This document shows, piece after piece, positions 56,916-64,000 of a DNA stretch of 64,000 nucleotides. Under the pieces are notes generated by a model. The model made no database searches and was not told where the DNA came from. It saw nothing but the letters and a program-made list of their open reading frames with translations. Made by a program: the position numbers and the translations under genes. Position 1 is the stretch's first letter. Every line of letters begins with the position of its first letter. This stretch comes from Agrobacterium vitis (lineage in GTDB: Bacteria > Pseudomonadota > Alphaproteobacteria > Rhizobiales > Rhizobiaceae): the NCBI RefSeq assembly GCF_013426735.1, contig NZ_AP023273.1, positions 1,079,501-1,143,500 of the forward strand, read 5' to 3'.

Positions 56916-58289
56916 ATGGCTCGCGATACAACCGATGACACGCCCCTGACCTCGATTGAGGACATGGCGGCCTATATGGCTGAGGGGTGCAAGCCGAAAG
57001 AAACATTTCGCATCGGCACGGAGCATGAAAAATTCGGTTTTTTCACCGCTGATCTCTCGCCCGTTCCCTATTTCGGCGAAGCCAGCATTTCAGCGCTACT
57101 GAACGGCATGCAGGCCCGGCTTGGCTGGGAACCGATCATCGATGGCGGAAACATCATTGGCCTGGCCGGTGGCAGTGGCCAAGGTGCGATTTCCATTGAG
57201 CCAGGCGGGCAGTTCGAACTGTCGGGCGCCGCCCTGGAGACCCTGCATGAAACAGCGGGCGAAACCCTCCAGCATCTCGAAATCCTGCGGGAAGTCGCCG
57301 AGCCGATGGGGATCCGCTTTCTAGGCATGGGCGGCAGCCCGCTCTGGACCCTGGAGCAGACGCCGCGCATGCCGAAATCCCGCTATGACATCATGACCCG
57401 CTACATGCCGAAGGTCGGCTCGAAGGGCCTGGACATGATGTATCGAAGCTCGACGATCCAGGTCAATCTCGACTTTTCATCAGAAGCCGACATGCGCACC
57501 AAGATGCGGGTTTCCACCAGGCTGCAAGCCATCGCCATGGCGCTGTTTGCCGCCTCGCCCTTTACCGAAGGCAAGCCCAATGGCCTGCTGTCCTGGCGCG
57601 GCGAGATCTGGCGCGATACCGACAATCGCCGCTCCGGCCTGCTGCCCTTCGTGTTCAAACCGGATTTCGGTTTTATTGATTATGTCGAATGGGCGCTTGA
57701 TGTGCCGATGTATTTCGTCATGCGGGATGGCCGTTATCACGACTGTACCCATATCACTTTCCGCCAATTCATGGCGGGCGGTTTGAAGGGCGAAATCGCC
57801 GCCTGGCAGCCGACGATGGGAGACTGGACCAATCATCTGGGAACGCTGTTTCCCGATGTCCGCCTGAAACGATTCCTGGAAATGCGATTGGCCGATGGCG
57901 GCCCGCAAAGCCATATTATGGCGCTTTCGGCTTTCTGGGTCGGGCTGCTGTATGACGATACCGCGCTTGCGGCGGCTGACAATCTGACGTCTGGTTGGGA
58001 TTTGGCAACGGTAACAGCACTTCGTGATACCGTTCCAACGCTCGGCTTCGATGCCACCGTAGAGGGCCGCTCCGTTCTGGATGTGAGCCGCGATTTACTG
58101 GCCTTGTCGAGGGCTGGTCTTGTGGCGCGCGCCCGGCTGAATGCGGAGGGCCAAGACGAATCGATCTATCTGCAACCGCTGGACAGTATCTTGGAACGAG
58201 GCCATTCCCTGGCGCAGGACATGCTGGATCTCTATCATGGCCCGTGGGATGGCCAGGTAGAACCTGTATTTTCCGCCTATCAATATTGA
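56916..58289 (+). CDS. gshA: Glutamate-cysteine ligase
   Basis: 457-aa ATP-dependent ligase making gamma-glutamylcysteine, the first step to glutathione. FRIGTEHEKFGFF, EPGGQFELSGAALETLHET and MGGSPLW with PKSRYDIMTRYMP are typical of the plant-like/alphaproteobacterial GshA family. The start ATG at 56916 follows aacaaggt. It supplies glutathione for the GST at 45680, though they are unlinked. Confidence 0.92.
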   Translation: MARDTTDDTPLTSIEDMAAYMAEGCKPKETFRIGTEHEKFGFFTADLSPVPYFGEASISALLNGMQARLGWEPIIDGGNIIGLAGGSGQGAISIEPGGQFELSGAALETLHETAGETLQHLEILREVAEPMGIRFLGMGGSPLWTLEQTPRMPKSRYDIMTRYMPKVGSKGLDMMYRSSTIQVNLDFSSEADMRTKMRVSTRLQAIAMALFAASPFTEGKPNGLLSWRGEIWRDTDNRRSGLLPFVFKPDFGFIDYVEWALDVPMYFVMRDGRYHDCTHITFRQFMAGGLKGEIAAWQPTMGDWTNHLGTLFPDVRLKRFLEMRLADGGPQSHIMALSAFWVGLLYDDTALAAADNLTSGWDLATVTALRDTVPTLGFDATVEGRSVLDVSRDLLALSRAGLVARARLNAEGQDESIYLQPLDSILERGHSLAQDMLDLYHGPWDGQVEPVFSAYQY

Positions 58290-58555
58290 GGTCGGCACCC
58301 CACCCCCAAACCCTTGTGCTTGCTTAAAAAAACGATTTGCAGCGGGATATTTCCCGCTATAGTGGCTTTCGTGTGATTTTCTCCTTGAATCAAGCTGATG
58401 GGAATTGGCGGGTGCAATGTCATGAACCATGCTGAAAAACAGGAGCATAAGGCTCGGGGCGATCAAGCATATGGCGTTTTGGAGCCACCGGCTCACCATG
58501 CGGACTATCGCCAACGCATGAATACCGTATAAAAAGGCTATGTGCCGGGGAGCGA

Positions 58556-59461
58556 ATGCAAATGTTGCCACTGTTTGATATGCTGTTAAGAGCACAGAAT
58601 GGCGCGGCCATGGACGCCATGGCAAAGCAGTTCGGGCTTGCCCAAGAACAGGTAGCGCAGGCGCTTGCCGCATTGACGCCGGCTTTTTCCTCCGGGTTCA
58701 AGCGCACCGCCGCCAATCCCTATGATCTGTCAAGCCTGTTTGCTGCCTTATCGTCCGGCAATTATGCCCAGTATTTCGAAGATATGGGCAAGGCCTTTAC
58801 GCCTCAGGGCATTGCCGACGGCAATCAGGTTCTGCAACAATTGTTCGGCTCCAAAGAGGTGTCGCGCGCTGTCGCCGCCCAGGCGGCCCAGATCACCGGC
58901 ATCGGCCAGGACATTCTGAAACGCATGCTGCCGGCTATGGCCGATACGATCATGGGTGGATTGTTCAAGCAGAGCCTTGGACAGATGCAGCAGGCCAGCA
59001 ATCCCTTTGCCAATAACCCGATGGCTGGCCCAATGGCTGGGATGATCCAGGAATGGCTTCAGGCAACGGGATTTTCACCGAAAGCTCAACCAACATCGCC
59101 CGGTCCCTTCGACAATCCCTTCATTGCCGCCTGGCAGCAAATGATGGGCATAAGCGCGGCCAAGGCAGCACCCAAGACCGAAACGAACCCTTTCCTGGAC
59201 AATCCCTTCACCAAAGCCTGGCAGGACATGGTCAGTGGTTCGATGGGGCAAGCGCCGAAAGCAGAACCACCAAAGCCAAGCCCGGAAGCCGAGGCCAGAA
59301 AATCGATGATGGATATCGTCAACACGATGTTCGATAGTGGTCTGAACGTGCAGAAAAGCTATCAGAAAAGCGTGGAACAGATCTTCGAAACCTATGTGAC
59401 GGCGCCGGGCAAGGATGCTCGTGCCGAATCGGACGAAGGCGCCACTCATTCCAAGCACTGA
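58556..59461 (+). CDS. DUF937 domain protein with NPF-rich C-terminal repeats
   Basis: 301 aa. Residues ~1-130 fit the helical DUF937/YidB fold (MDAMAKQFGLAQEQVAQALA, LLPAM-like end of the domain). Residues ~140-235 hold repeated units around NPF/DNPF (NPFANNPMAGPMAG, GPFDNPFIAAWQQMMG, NPFLDNPFTKAWQDMV). The end is helical and Lys/Glu-rich. A phasin- or polymer-granule-like scaffold role is conceivable but unproven. GGGAGCG precedes the ATG at 58556; the 266 bp upstream holds no gene. Confidence 0.65.
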   Translation: MQMLPLFDMLLRAQNGAAMDAMAKQFGLAQEQVAQALAALTPAFSSGFKRTAANPYDLSSLFAALSSGNYAQYFEDMGKAFTPQGIADGNQVLQQLFGSKEVSRAVAAQAAQITGIGQDILKRMLPAMADTIMGGLFKQSLGQMQQASNPFANNPMAGPMAGMIQEWLQATGFSPKAQPTSPGPFDNPFIAAWQQMMGISAAKAAPKTETNPFLDNPFTKAWQDMVSGSMGQAPKAEPPKPSPEAEARKSMMDIVNTMFDSGLNVQKSYQKSVEQIFETYVTAPGKDARAESDEGATHSKH

Positions 59462-59503
59462 CGATAAAACGCAATAACGGCCCGCCAAACATTGGTCGGC
59501 ACA

Positions 59504-59538
59504 CAAAAAAGACCCGGCAACAGTGACCTGTTGCCGGG
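59504..59538 (-). terminator. Terminator of the DUF1127 gene
   Basis: On the minus strand CCCGGCAACAG-gtca-CTGTTGCCGGG is a perfect 11-bp stem followed by TCTTTTTTG. It may also end the convergent gene at 59461 weakly. Confidence 0.88.
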
Positions 59539-59597
59539 CAAAAGCAGGGCCGATTGGCTTTTCGCCCTGCGGGGATGGCGGGTGGAAAGGGGATATT

Positions 59598-59897
59598 TCA
59601 GCCGAGAGAAAGCGTGCTCACCTGTTTGCGGGTCCTGGCGCGCGCGAGACCTGCAAGCTTTGCCGACGGATCTTCAAGTGGCCCGGACTTCGACAATTCG
59701 GCCTCCAGCTCAGCTCGGGTCAAACCGACATCATGCAGAAGGTAGTCGTCGAGATCCGCGAGCTTAAGAGCCGCGCGGCGGTTGGTGAGCGTGCGCAGCA
59801 CAGAATTCACTGTCAAGACAATGGCGCGAAGGGCTGCGATGACCGCGCCCTCTGCGTGAGGAAAAGCCGCTACGGTGATCTGTCTGGTCGTGCGCAT
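59598..59897 (-). CDS. DUF1127 domain protein
   Basis: 99 aa from ATG 59897 (AAAGGA upstream). The DUF1127 core RRAALKLADLDDYLLHDVGL follows a 40-residue N-terminal part, and the protein ends in a basic tail. Small DUF1127 proteins in Agrobacterium affect carbon and phosphate metabolism through RNA links. It is divergent from the LysR gene at 60124, an arrangement typical of regulated pairs. A terminator follows. Confidence 0.82.
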   Translation of the reverse strand: MRTTRQITVAAFPHAEGAVIAALRAIVLTVNSVLRTLTNRRAALKLADLDDYLLHDVGLTRAELEAELSKSGPLEDPSAKLAGLARARTRKQVSTLSLG

Positions 59898-60123
59898 GAC
59901 AATAGTCCTTTCGAATTCGGCACGAGAAGGGGCGGCCGCACTTGGAAAACCAAGCCGGAGGGACGCCGTGAAGGGGTTGGAGGACACCGCGACAACTGAA
60001 CATCAGTTGGTCACTCGTGGCGTCGATTGATACTTTGCAGTTTAAGATTTGCCGAATTTCTATTGATCAGTCCAGTGAATGTTTCTAATGGTAATCATCA
60101 ATCCAACTGATGGAATGTCCGCC

Positions 60124-61077
60124 ATGTCCGCACCTCTCGATACAGACCAGTTGCAAACCTTCATCGCCATCGTCGATACTGGCAGTTTTACCAAGGCGGC
60201 AGGGCGGGTCTTCAAGACCCAGTCAGCCGTTTCCATGCAGATGCGCCGCCTGGAAGAGCGGATCGGCAAGCAATTGTTCATCAAGGACGGGCGTGGCAAC
60301 CGGCTGACTGCGGAAGGCGAAAAACTGCTGAACTATGCCCGGCGGATCGTCCGGCTGAACAGCGAGGCGATTGCAGCCTTCGACGACAACCGGTTGGAAG
60401 GCACGTTGCGGATCGGCACGCCGGATGATTATGCTGACCGCTACATGCCGGAAATTATTGGCCGTTTCGCCAAGACCCATCCCAATGTAGAGCTTTACAT
60501 CGTTTGCGAACCATCCTCCGACCTGGCCGAAAAAATGGCCAGAGGTGAGTTAGACATCGCACTTGTGACCCATAACCCGGCGACCAGACAATCCGATGTG
60601 ATGCGCACCGAACCGCTTTGCTGGGTGGCTTCGGCCAACCACCCCCTGCGCGATGATGCGCCCGTACCGCTCGCGGTTGGACGGCGCGATTGCAATTGGC
60701 GACAGTTGGCCTGTTCGGCGCTCGATGCCGACGGGCGCGACTATCAGATCCTGTTCACCAGTTGGTCATCGACCGTGGTCGCCGCCGCAGTGCTGGCTGG
60801 CTTGGCCGTTTCTGTTTTGCCGGAATCGGCGCTGCGAACCGGTATGAAAGTGCTGGGCCAGTTGGATGGCTTTCCGCCACTGCCGCCCGTGCAGATCGGC
60901 ATCATGAAACGTCCCGGCATGTCACCCTCGCTGATGAACGCCATCACCGACCATATCGCCGCTTGCCTCGACAATATCAACCCGACGGCCATCGAAGACG
61001 ACATGGACGGAGAAACGAAAACCTATTCCCGTTACTATCCGCGCCTGCGGGCGGGACATATGATCCCCGGCTGGTAA
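60124..61077 (+). CDS. LysR family transcriptional regulator
   Basis: 317 aa from ATG 60124. Winged helix HTH near the N-terminus: LQTFIAIVDTGSFTKAAGRV and KTQSAVSMQMRRLEERIGKQ. The C-terminal substrate-binding domain (GTLRIGTPDDYADRYMPEII...) follows. ATG 60079 and 60115 are possible earlier starts. The divergent DUF1127 gene is the likely target; the inducer is unknown. Confidence 0.9.
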   Translation: MSAPLDTDQLQTFIAIVDTGSFTKAAGRVFKTQSAVSMQMRRLEERIGKQLFIKDGRGNRLTAEGEKLLNYARRIVRLNSEAIAAFDDNRLEGTLRIGTPDDYADRYMPEIIGRFAKTHPNVELYIVCEPSSDLAEKMARGELDIALVTHNPATRQSDVMRTEPLCWVASANHPLRDDAPVPLAVGRRDCNWRQLACSALDADGRDYQILFTSWSSTVVAAAVLAGLAVSVLPESALRTGMKVLGQLDGFPPLPPVQIGIMKRPGMSPSLMNAITDHIAACLDNINPTAIEDDMDGETKTYSRYYPRLRAGHMIPGW

Positions 61078-61129
61078 TACGACGTTTCATTGAAAATGAC
61101 CGTTCGTATTGCCTCAGGACCCGAGACAA

Positions 61130-61762
61130 TCACTTTTGAGCGGGTTGAAACAGCATGGCGCATGCGGCCTTTTTCCACTCGTCCAACATCGCCCAGGCTC
61201 GCTCATGCTTCTCGGCGATGGCGCGGAAAACCGCTCCACTCAGCACCGCAACCAGCAGGAAACGATTGTGTTTGCCTTGTCCATCCCCGTCACTGGCAAA
61301 TGGCCCCAGCCATCTCATCGCCAACGCGCCAATGTCTTCCTGAGCCTTGTATTGCATCGCGCCGAGATCGGGATCGGTCGACATTGCGATCCAGAACTCG
61401 CGACACAGCGGATTGTCACGGTGCAGGCGCGCACCACGTTCGATCAGATCGACCAAACGGGCGCGCGCATCCGCTTCGTCGCGCACATCCGTTAACTGCG
61501 TGGTAATATCCTCGGCCAAACTGGTCAGGCGCATATCCATGATGGCTTTAAGCACAGCCGCTTTCTGCGGAAAGAATTGGTAGACGGAACCCACAGGTAC
61601 GCCGGCATTGGCGGCAATATCCGTCATGCGCAATTGGGAAACCCCATGCTTGATAATAAGAAACTCAGCCGAATTCAGAATATTTTCGACACGCTGGATA
61701 CTGCGCTTCTGTTTTGGCTGCTTACGTGGATTGATTCGCGAGCTTTCAATCGGCATTTTCAT
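61130..61762 (-). CDS. TetR family transcriptional regulator
   Basis: 210 aa from ATG 61762. KQKRSIQRVENILNSAEFLI followed by GVSQLRMTDIAANAGVPVGS and VYQFFPQKAAVLKAI is the TetR HTH. The C-terminal ligand-binding part is less conserved. It is convergent with the LysR gene at 60124 and lies downstream of the terminator at 61883. The target and effector are unknown. Confidence 0.88.
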   Translation of the reverse strand: MKMPIESSRINPRKQPKQKRSIQRVENILNSAEFLIIKHGVSQLRMTDIAANAGVPVGSVYQFFPQKAAVLKAIMDMRLTSLAEDITTQLTDVRDEADARARLVDLIERGARLHRDNPLCREFWIAMSTDPDLGAMQYKAQEDIGALAMRWLGPFASDGDGQGKHNRFLLVAVLSGAVFRAIAEKHERAWAMLDEWKKAACAMLFQPAQK

Positions 61763-61882
61763 CGCCGTCACCATTCCGTCCTGTCCCAGGATAATTTCCA
61801 CATCATGTGGACCACAGGTAAGGGCTCTATTGGAAGGGTGTTCAGTTTTGATTAATGCAAATTAGTAAACCCATACAAAACA

Positions 61883-61922
61883 GGGGGTCAGAAACCGTAT
61901 CAAAACGGCTTCTGACGCCCCC
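61883..61922 (-). terminator. Strong hairpin ending the small gene at 61968
   Basis: GGGGGTCAGAAACCG and CGGCTTCTGACGCCCCC (one mismatch, one bulge) enclose tatcaaaa. On the minus strand the stem is followed by TGTTTTG, fitting an intrinsic terminator for the small gene upstream. Confidence 0.7.
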
Positions 61923-61967
61923 TTTCGAAACAGATACGTGTAGGGCTCTTCAGCGGCGATGCTGGGA

Positions 61968-62124
61968 TCATATCTGCTTCGAAGCCGGAAACTGCATTAA
62001 GGCAGTATGAATACCCGCTTCATCGTCTGGATGTACCAGTTTGAAATACGCCAGTTGACACCCGATGATCGGTTCCGGCACCTGAATGCCGGCTGTGGTC
62101 TTTATTGTCCGTGAAATCCATCAT
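61968..62124 (-). pseudogene. Small gene with internal frame change (frameshifted or programmed)
   Basis: ATG 62124, with the perfect site AAAGGAGG (62139-62132) before it. The initial frame (MMDFTDNK...) stops at TGA 62022-62020 after 34 codons. One base shift at the AATAAAG site gives a frame running IKTTAGIQVPEPIIGCQLAY and on through FKLVHPDDEAGIHTALMQFP to TGA 61970-61968. The second frame reads like a real protein, the first after residue 7 does not. So either a one-base indel inactivated a ~51-aa gene or the shift is programmed. A strong terminator follows. No family recognised. Confidence 0.45.
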
Positions 62125-62260
62125 GGCGTCCTCCTTTGGAAGGCCGTCTTCGTCAAAATTGATTTTAAAACAGTGTTTCGTCTCAATGACTGCAGTGTTC
62201 CATTGACGGCCGATAATTTCCAATCGTATTTATTTTTAAATACGATTTGGAAATCCTATC

Positions 62261-63184
62261 ATGCTGACCATACGTCAAATGCGCTATTTCGATGCCCTCG
62301 CCACCACACTCCATTTCGGCCGGGCTGCCGATCTTGTCCATGTCAGCCAACCGGCACTGTCGGCGCAGATCATGGAAATGGAAAAACATCTGGGTGTGAT
62401 GCTGATCGAGCGTACGCGCGCCAGCACGATCCTGACCACCAAGGGACTAGAAATCCTGGCCCATGTGCGCGAAGTGCTGGCGGGAATAGATCGGCTGGAA
62501 CAGGCGGCGCGCAACAATGGTGGCATGTTGGAAGGCCTGGTGCGGATTGGCATCATTCCGACCGTCGCCCCCTATATGGTGCCGCGCATGGTGCCTTATC
62601 TGCGGCAAAATCATCCTCTGATCGAGATTGAGCTTAAAGAAGCAATCACAGATCGACTGCTGTCCGACCTCAATGAGGGCAAATTGGATGCGGTCGTCGC
62701 GGCGCTGCCAGTTGAGGCGGACGCTCTGGTCTGCCGCAGCCTGCTGGTCGATCGGTTTTTCATGGCCGTGGCCCGTAATGACGACGCCGTGCTTCTATCA
62801 CCCCTGGTGGAGGCGGACGTGGATACCGACCGGTTGCTGCTGCTGGAAGAGGGTCATTGCCTGCGTGACCAGGCACTGGCCGTCTGCAAAACCGCCAGCC
62901 GGCGCAGCATGGTCAATTTTGGCGCAACGTCGATGGCGACACTGCTCCAGATGGTGTCCCATGATATGGGCATGACGCTGATCCCCGAAATGGCGATCGA
63001 GACCGAAACCAGCCGCAACAAGCTCCGCATCATTCCCTTTACCGATCCGCCACCCTACCGCGAAATCGGCCTGATCTGGCGGCGATCCAGCGCCCGCCAA
63101 GCGGATATGGAAGCACTTGCCGATGGTCTTGCCGCCAGCGCGCGGGAAAAATCGACACCCTCGGAACCGCGGCAGGATCTCTAA
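62261..63184 (+). CDS. LysR family transcriptional regulator
   Basis: 307 aa. HTH: MLTIRQMRYFDALATTLHFG followed by RAADLVHVSQPALSAQIMEM. The effector-binding domain follows, with ILTTKGLEILAHVREVLAGI linking them. This pattern is close to OxyR-type proteins, but the redox cysteines (C-x8-C) are not seen, so peroxide sensing is not supported. It is divergent from the small gene at 62124, a likely target. Confidence 0.88.
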   Translation: MLTIRQMRYFDALATTLHFGRAADLVHVSQPALSAQIMEMEKHLGVMLIERTRASTILTTKGLEILAHVREVLAGIDRLEQAARNNGGMLEGLVRIGIIPTVAPYMVPRMVPYLRQNHPLIEIELKEAITDRLLSDLNEGKLDAVVAALPVEADALVCRSLLVDRFFMAVARNDDAVLLSPLVEADVDTDRLLLLEEGHCLRDQALAVCKTASRRSMVNFGATSMATLLQMVSHDMGMTLIPEMAIETETSRNKLRIIPFTDPPPYREIGLIWRRSSARQADMEALADGLAASAREKSTPSEPRQDL

Positions 63185-63348
63185 AACGGGGGATGACTGA
63201 TGTCATCCACAATCCATGCTTTTGCTATTCCCTTCCTGTCATGAACGTGTTACCAGCCCTCGCCAACCTCCAAGCATTACATGCAAAGGAATCCAGAGGA
63301 AAATCGCTTTTCTGGAGGACTCTGCCTATTCATATGAAGGATATTGGC

Positions 63349-64000
63349 ATGGCACGGATCGTAATTTCGGCAACCGGCGCAGAAGCGCTCACCTTTGACG
63401 ATGTTCTCCTCCAGCCCGGACATTCGGAAGTCATGCCGGGCCAGACGAATATTTCCACCCGCATCGCCAAGGACATCGATCTTTCGCTGCCCATCCTGTC
63501 CTCCGCCATGGATACAGTCACCGAAAGCCGGCTGGCGATTGCCATGGCCCAGGCTGGCGGCCTTGGGGTTATCCACCGCAATTTGACACCAACCGAACAG
63601 GCCGAAGAGGTTCGCCAGGTCAAGAAATTCGAAAGCGGCATGGTGATCAATCCGGTGACCATCCATCCGGATGCGACGCTCGCCGAAGCACTCGGCCTGA
63701 TGAAAGCCCACGGCATTTCCGGCATTCCGGTCGTCGAAAACGGTGGCCGTCCCGGTCGCCTGGTCGGCATTCTCACCAATCGCGATGTGCGCTTTGCCTC
63801 GGATCATTCCCAGAAGATCCATGAATTGATGACCCGCGATAACCTGATCACCGTCAAGGATGGCGTCGAGCAGCAGGAAGCCAAGCGTCTCCTGCATAGC
63901 CACCGGATCGAAAAGCTGTTGGTGGTGGACAATGAAGGCCGCTGCGTCGGCCTGATCACCGTCAAGGATATCGAAAAGTCGCAGCTAAACCCGCACGCCG
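63349..64000 (+). CDS. guaB: Inosine-5'-monophosphate dehydrogenase, N-terminal part
   Basis: The gene runs off the window after 217 codons. ATG 63349 has AAGGA 7 bases upstream; ATG 63334 is a weaker alternative. LTFDDVLLQPGHSEVMP and SLPILSSAMDTVTESRLAIA, then MAQAGGLGVIHRNL, are the IMPDH start. Two CBS domains follow (VINPVTIHPDATLAEALGLM... and LITVKDGVEQQEAKRLLHSH). It converts IMP to XMP in guanine nucleotide synthesis. The active-site Cys loop lies outside the window. Confidence 0.96.
   Translation, partial: MARIVISATGAEALTFDDVLLQPGHSEVMPGQTNISTRIAKDIDLSLPILSSAMDTVTESRLAIAMAQAGGLGVIHRNLTPTEQAEEVRQVKKFESGMVINPVTIHPDATLAEALGLMKAHGISGIPVVENGGRPGRLVGILTNRDVRFASDHSQKIHELMTRDNLITVKDGVEQQEAKRLLHSHRIEKLLVVDNEGRCVGLITVKDIEKSQLNPHA

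Noticed and set aside
59913..59926. GAATTCGGCACGAG, identical to a classic EcoRI cDNA-library adaptor, with a NotI-like site close by
   Set aside because: It could suggest cloning-vector contamination, but it lies in a natural DUF1127/LysR divergent region with intact genes and a ribosome site right beside it. Chance is the simpler reading; raw reads would settle it.
62261..63184. OxyR identity for the second LysR protein
   Set aside because: The N-terminal HTH is similar, but the redox-active cysteine pair is not visible and no katG or ahpC gene lies nearby.

Overview
The window is a chromosomal segment of a member of the Rhizobiaceae, of the Agrobacterium / Allorhizobium / Rhizobium type. 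Four things point there. The genes are GC-rich and tightly packed. Spermidine is made by the carboxynorspermidine route. The groESL operon carries a CIRCE operator. Several gaps hold palindromic intergenic repeats typical of Rhizobiales. The pairing of recX with an EntD/Sfp-type phosphopantetheinyl transferase and a MalT-type LuxR regulator recalls Allorhizobium (Agrobacterium) vitis, but the species assignment is only a guess.

Layout. 1-1935: end of a PxpC/KipA-type carboxyltransferase and a biotin carboxylase fused to a biotin carrier domain. 2094-4471 (minus): polyamine genes (carboxynorspermidine synthase and NspC). 4734-5624: a methylenetetrahydrofolate reductase-like protein. 5631-13730 (minus): a probable operon hyuB-hyuA-potA-potD-(346-bp gap with palindromes)-potB-potC, coupling a hydantoinase/oxoprolinase pair to a PotABCD-type importer. 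14022-14952: a low-GC patch with degraded gene remnants. 15026-17156 (minus): groES-groEL with heat-shock style control. 17200-22314: chromate transporter, HAD phosphatase, RibF, and a DUF3311/MctP monocarboxylate permease pair. 22799-28926: ileS, a lipoprotein, a GNAT acetyltransferase, an MDR oxidoreductase and recX. 28990-32550: phosphopantetheinyl transferase and large LuxR regulator. 32767-38876: two L,D-transpeptidases, Tag glycosylase, HAD hydrolase, DUF305 and Cys/His-rich exported proteins, a glycosyltransferase and a methyltransferase-like protein. 38989-44221: hisS, then hisZ-hisG, separated by a repeat-rich stretch with a candidate structured RNA, a MITE-like element and tiny ORFs. 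44222-45066: a very AT-rich gap with a 43-codon secreted peptide gene. 45067-53172: DoxX, GST, and a glycolate oxidase operon (glcD-glcE-insert-glcF) interrupted by a nuclease-like ORF. 53630-64000: NUDIX, Pit, RsmE, GshA, DUF937, DUF1127, two LysR and one TetR regulators, and the start of guaB.

Most genes are ordinary housekeeping or transport genes. The unusual signals are these: the 43-aa Cys-containing secreted peptide in the AT-rich gap (44733-44864); a multi-hairpin RNA with a terminator-like stem just before the ribosome binding site of a small membrane protein gene (40740-40935); a small gene with a perfect ribosome binding site and a strong terminator but an internal frame change (61968-62124); a composition-shifted insertion domain inside hisS (39541-39966); an ORF wedged between glcE and glcF that appears to have replaced the end of GlcE; and a family of AATATCTCA/TGAGATATT elements at three sites. 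All calls come from reading the sequence and recalled family knowledge; no database search was possible.
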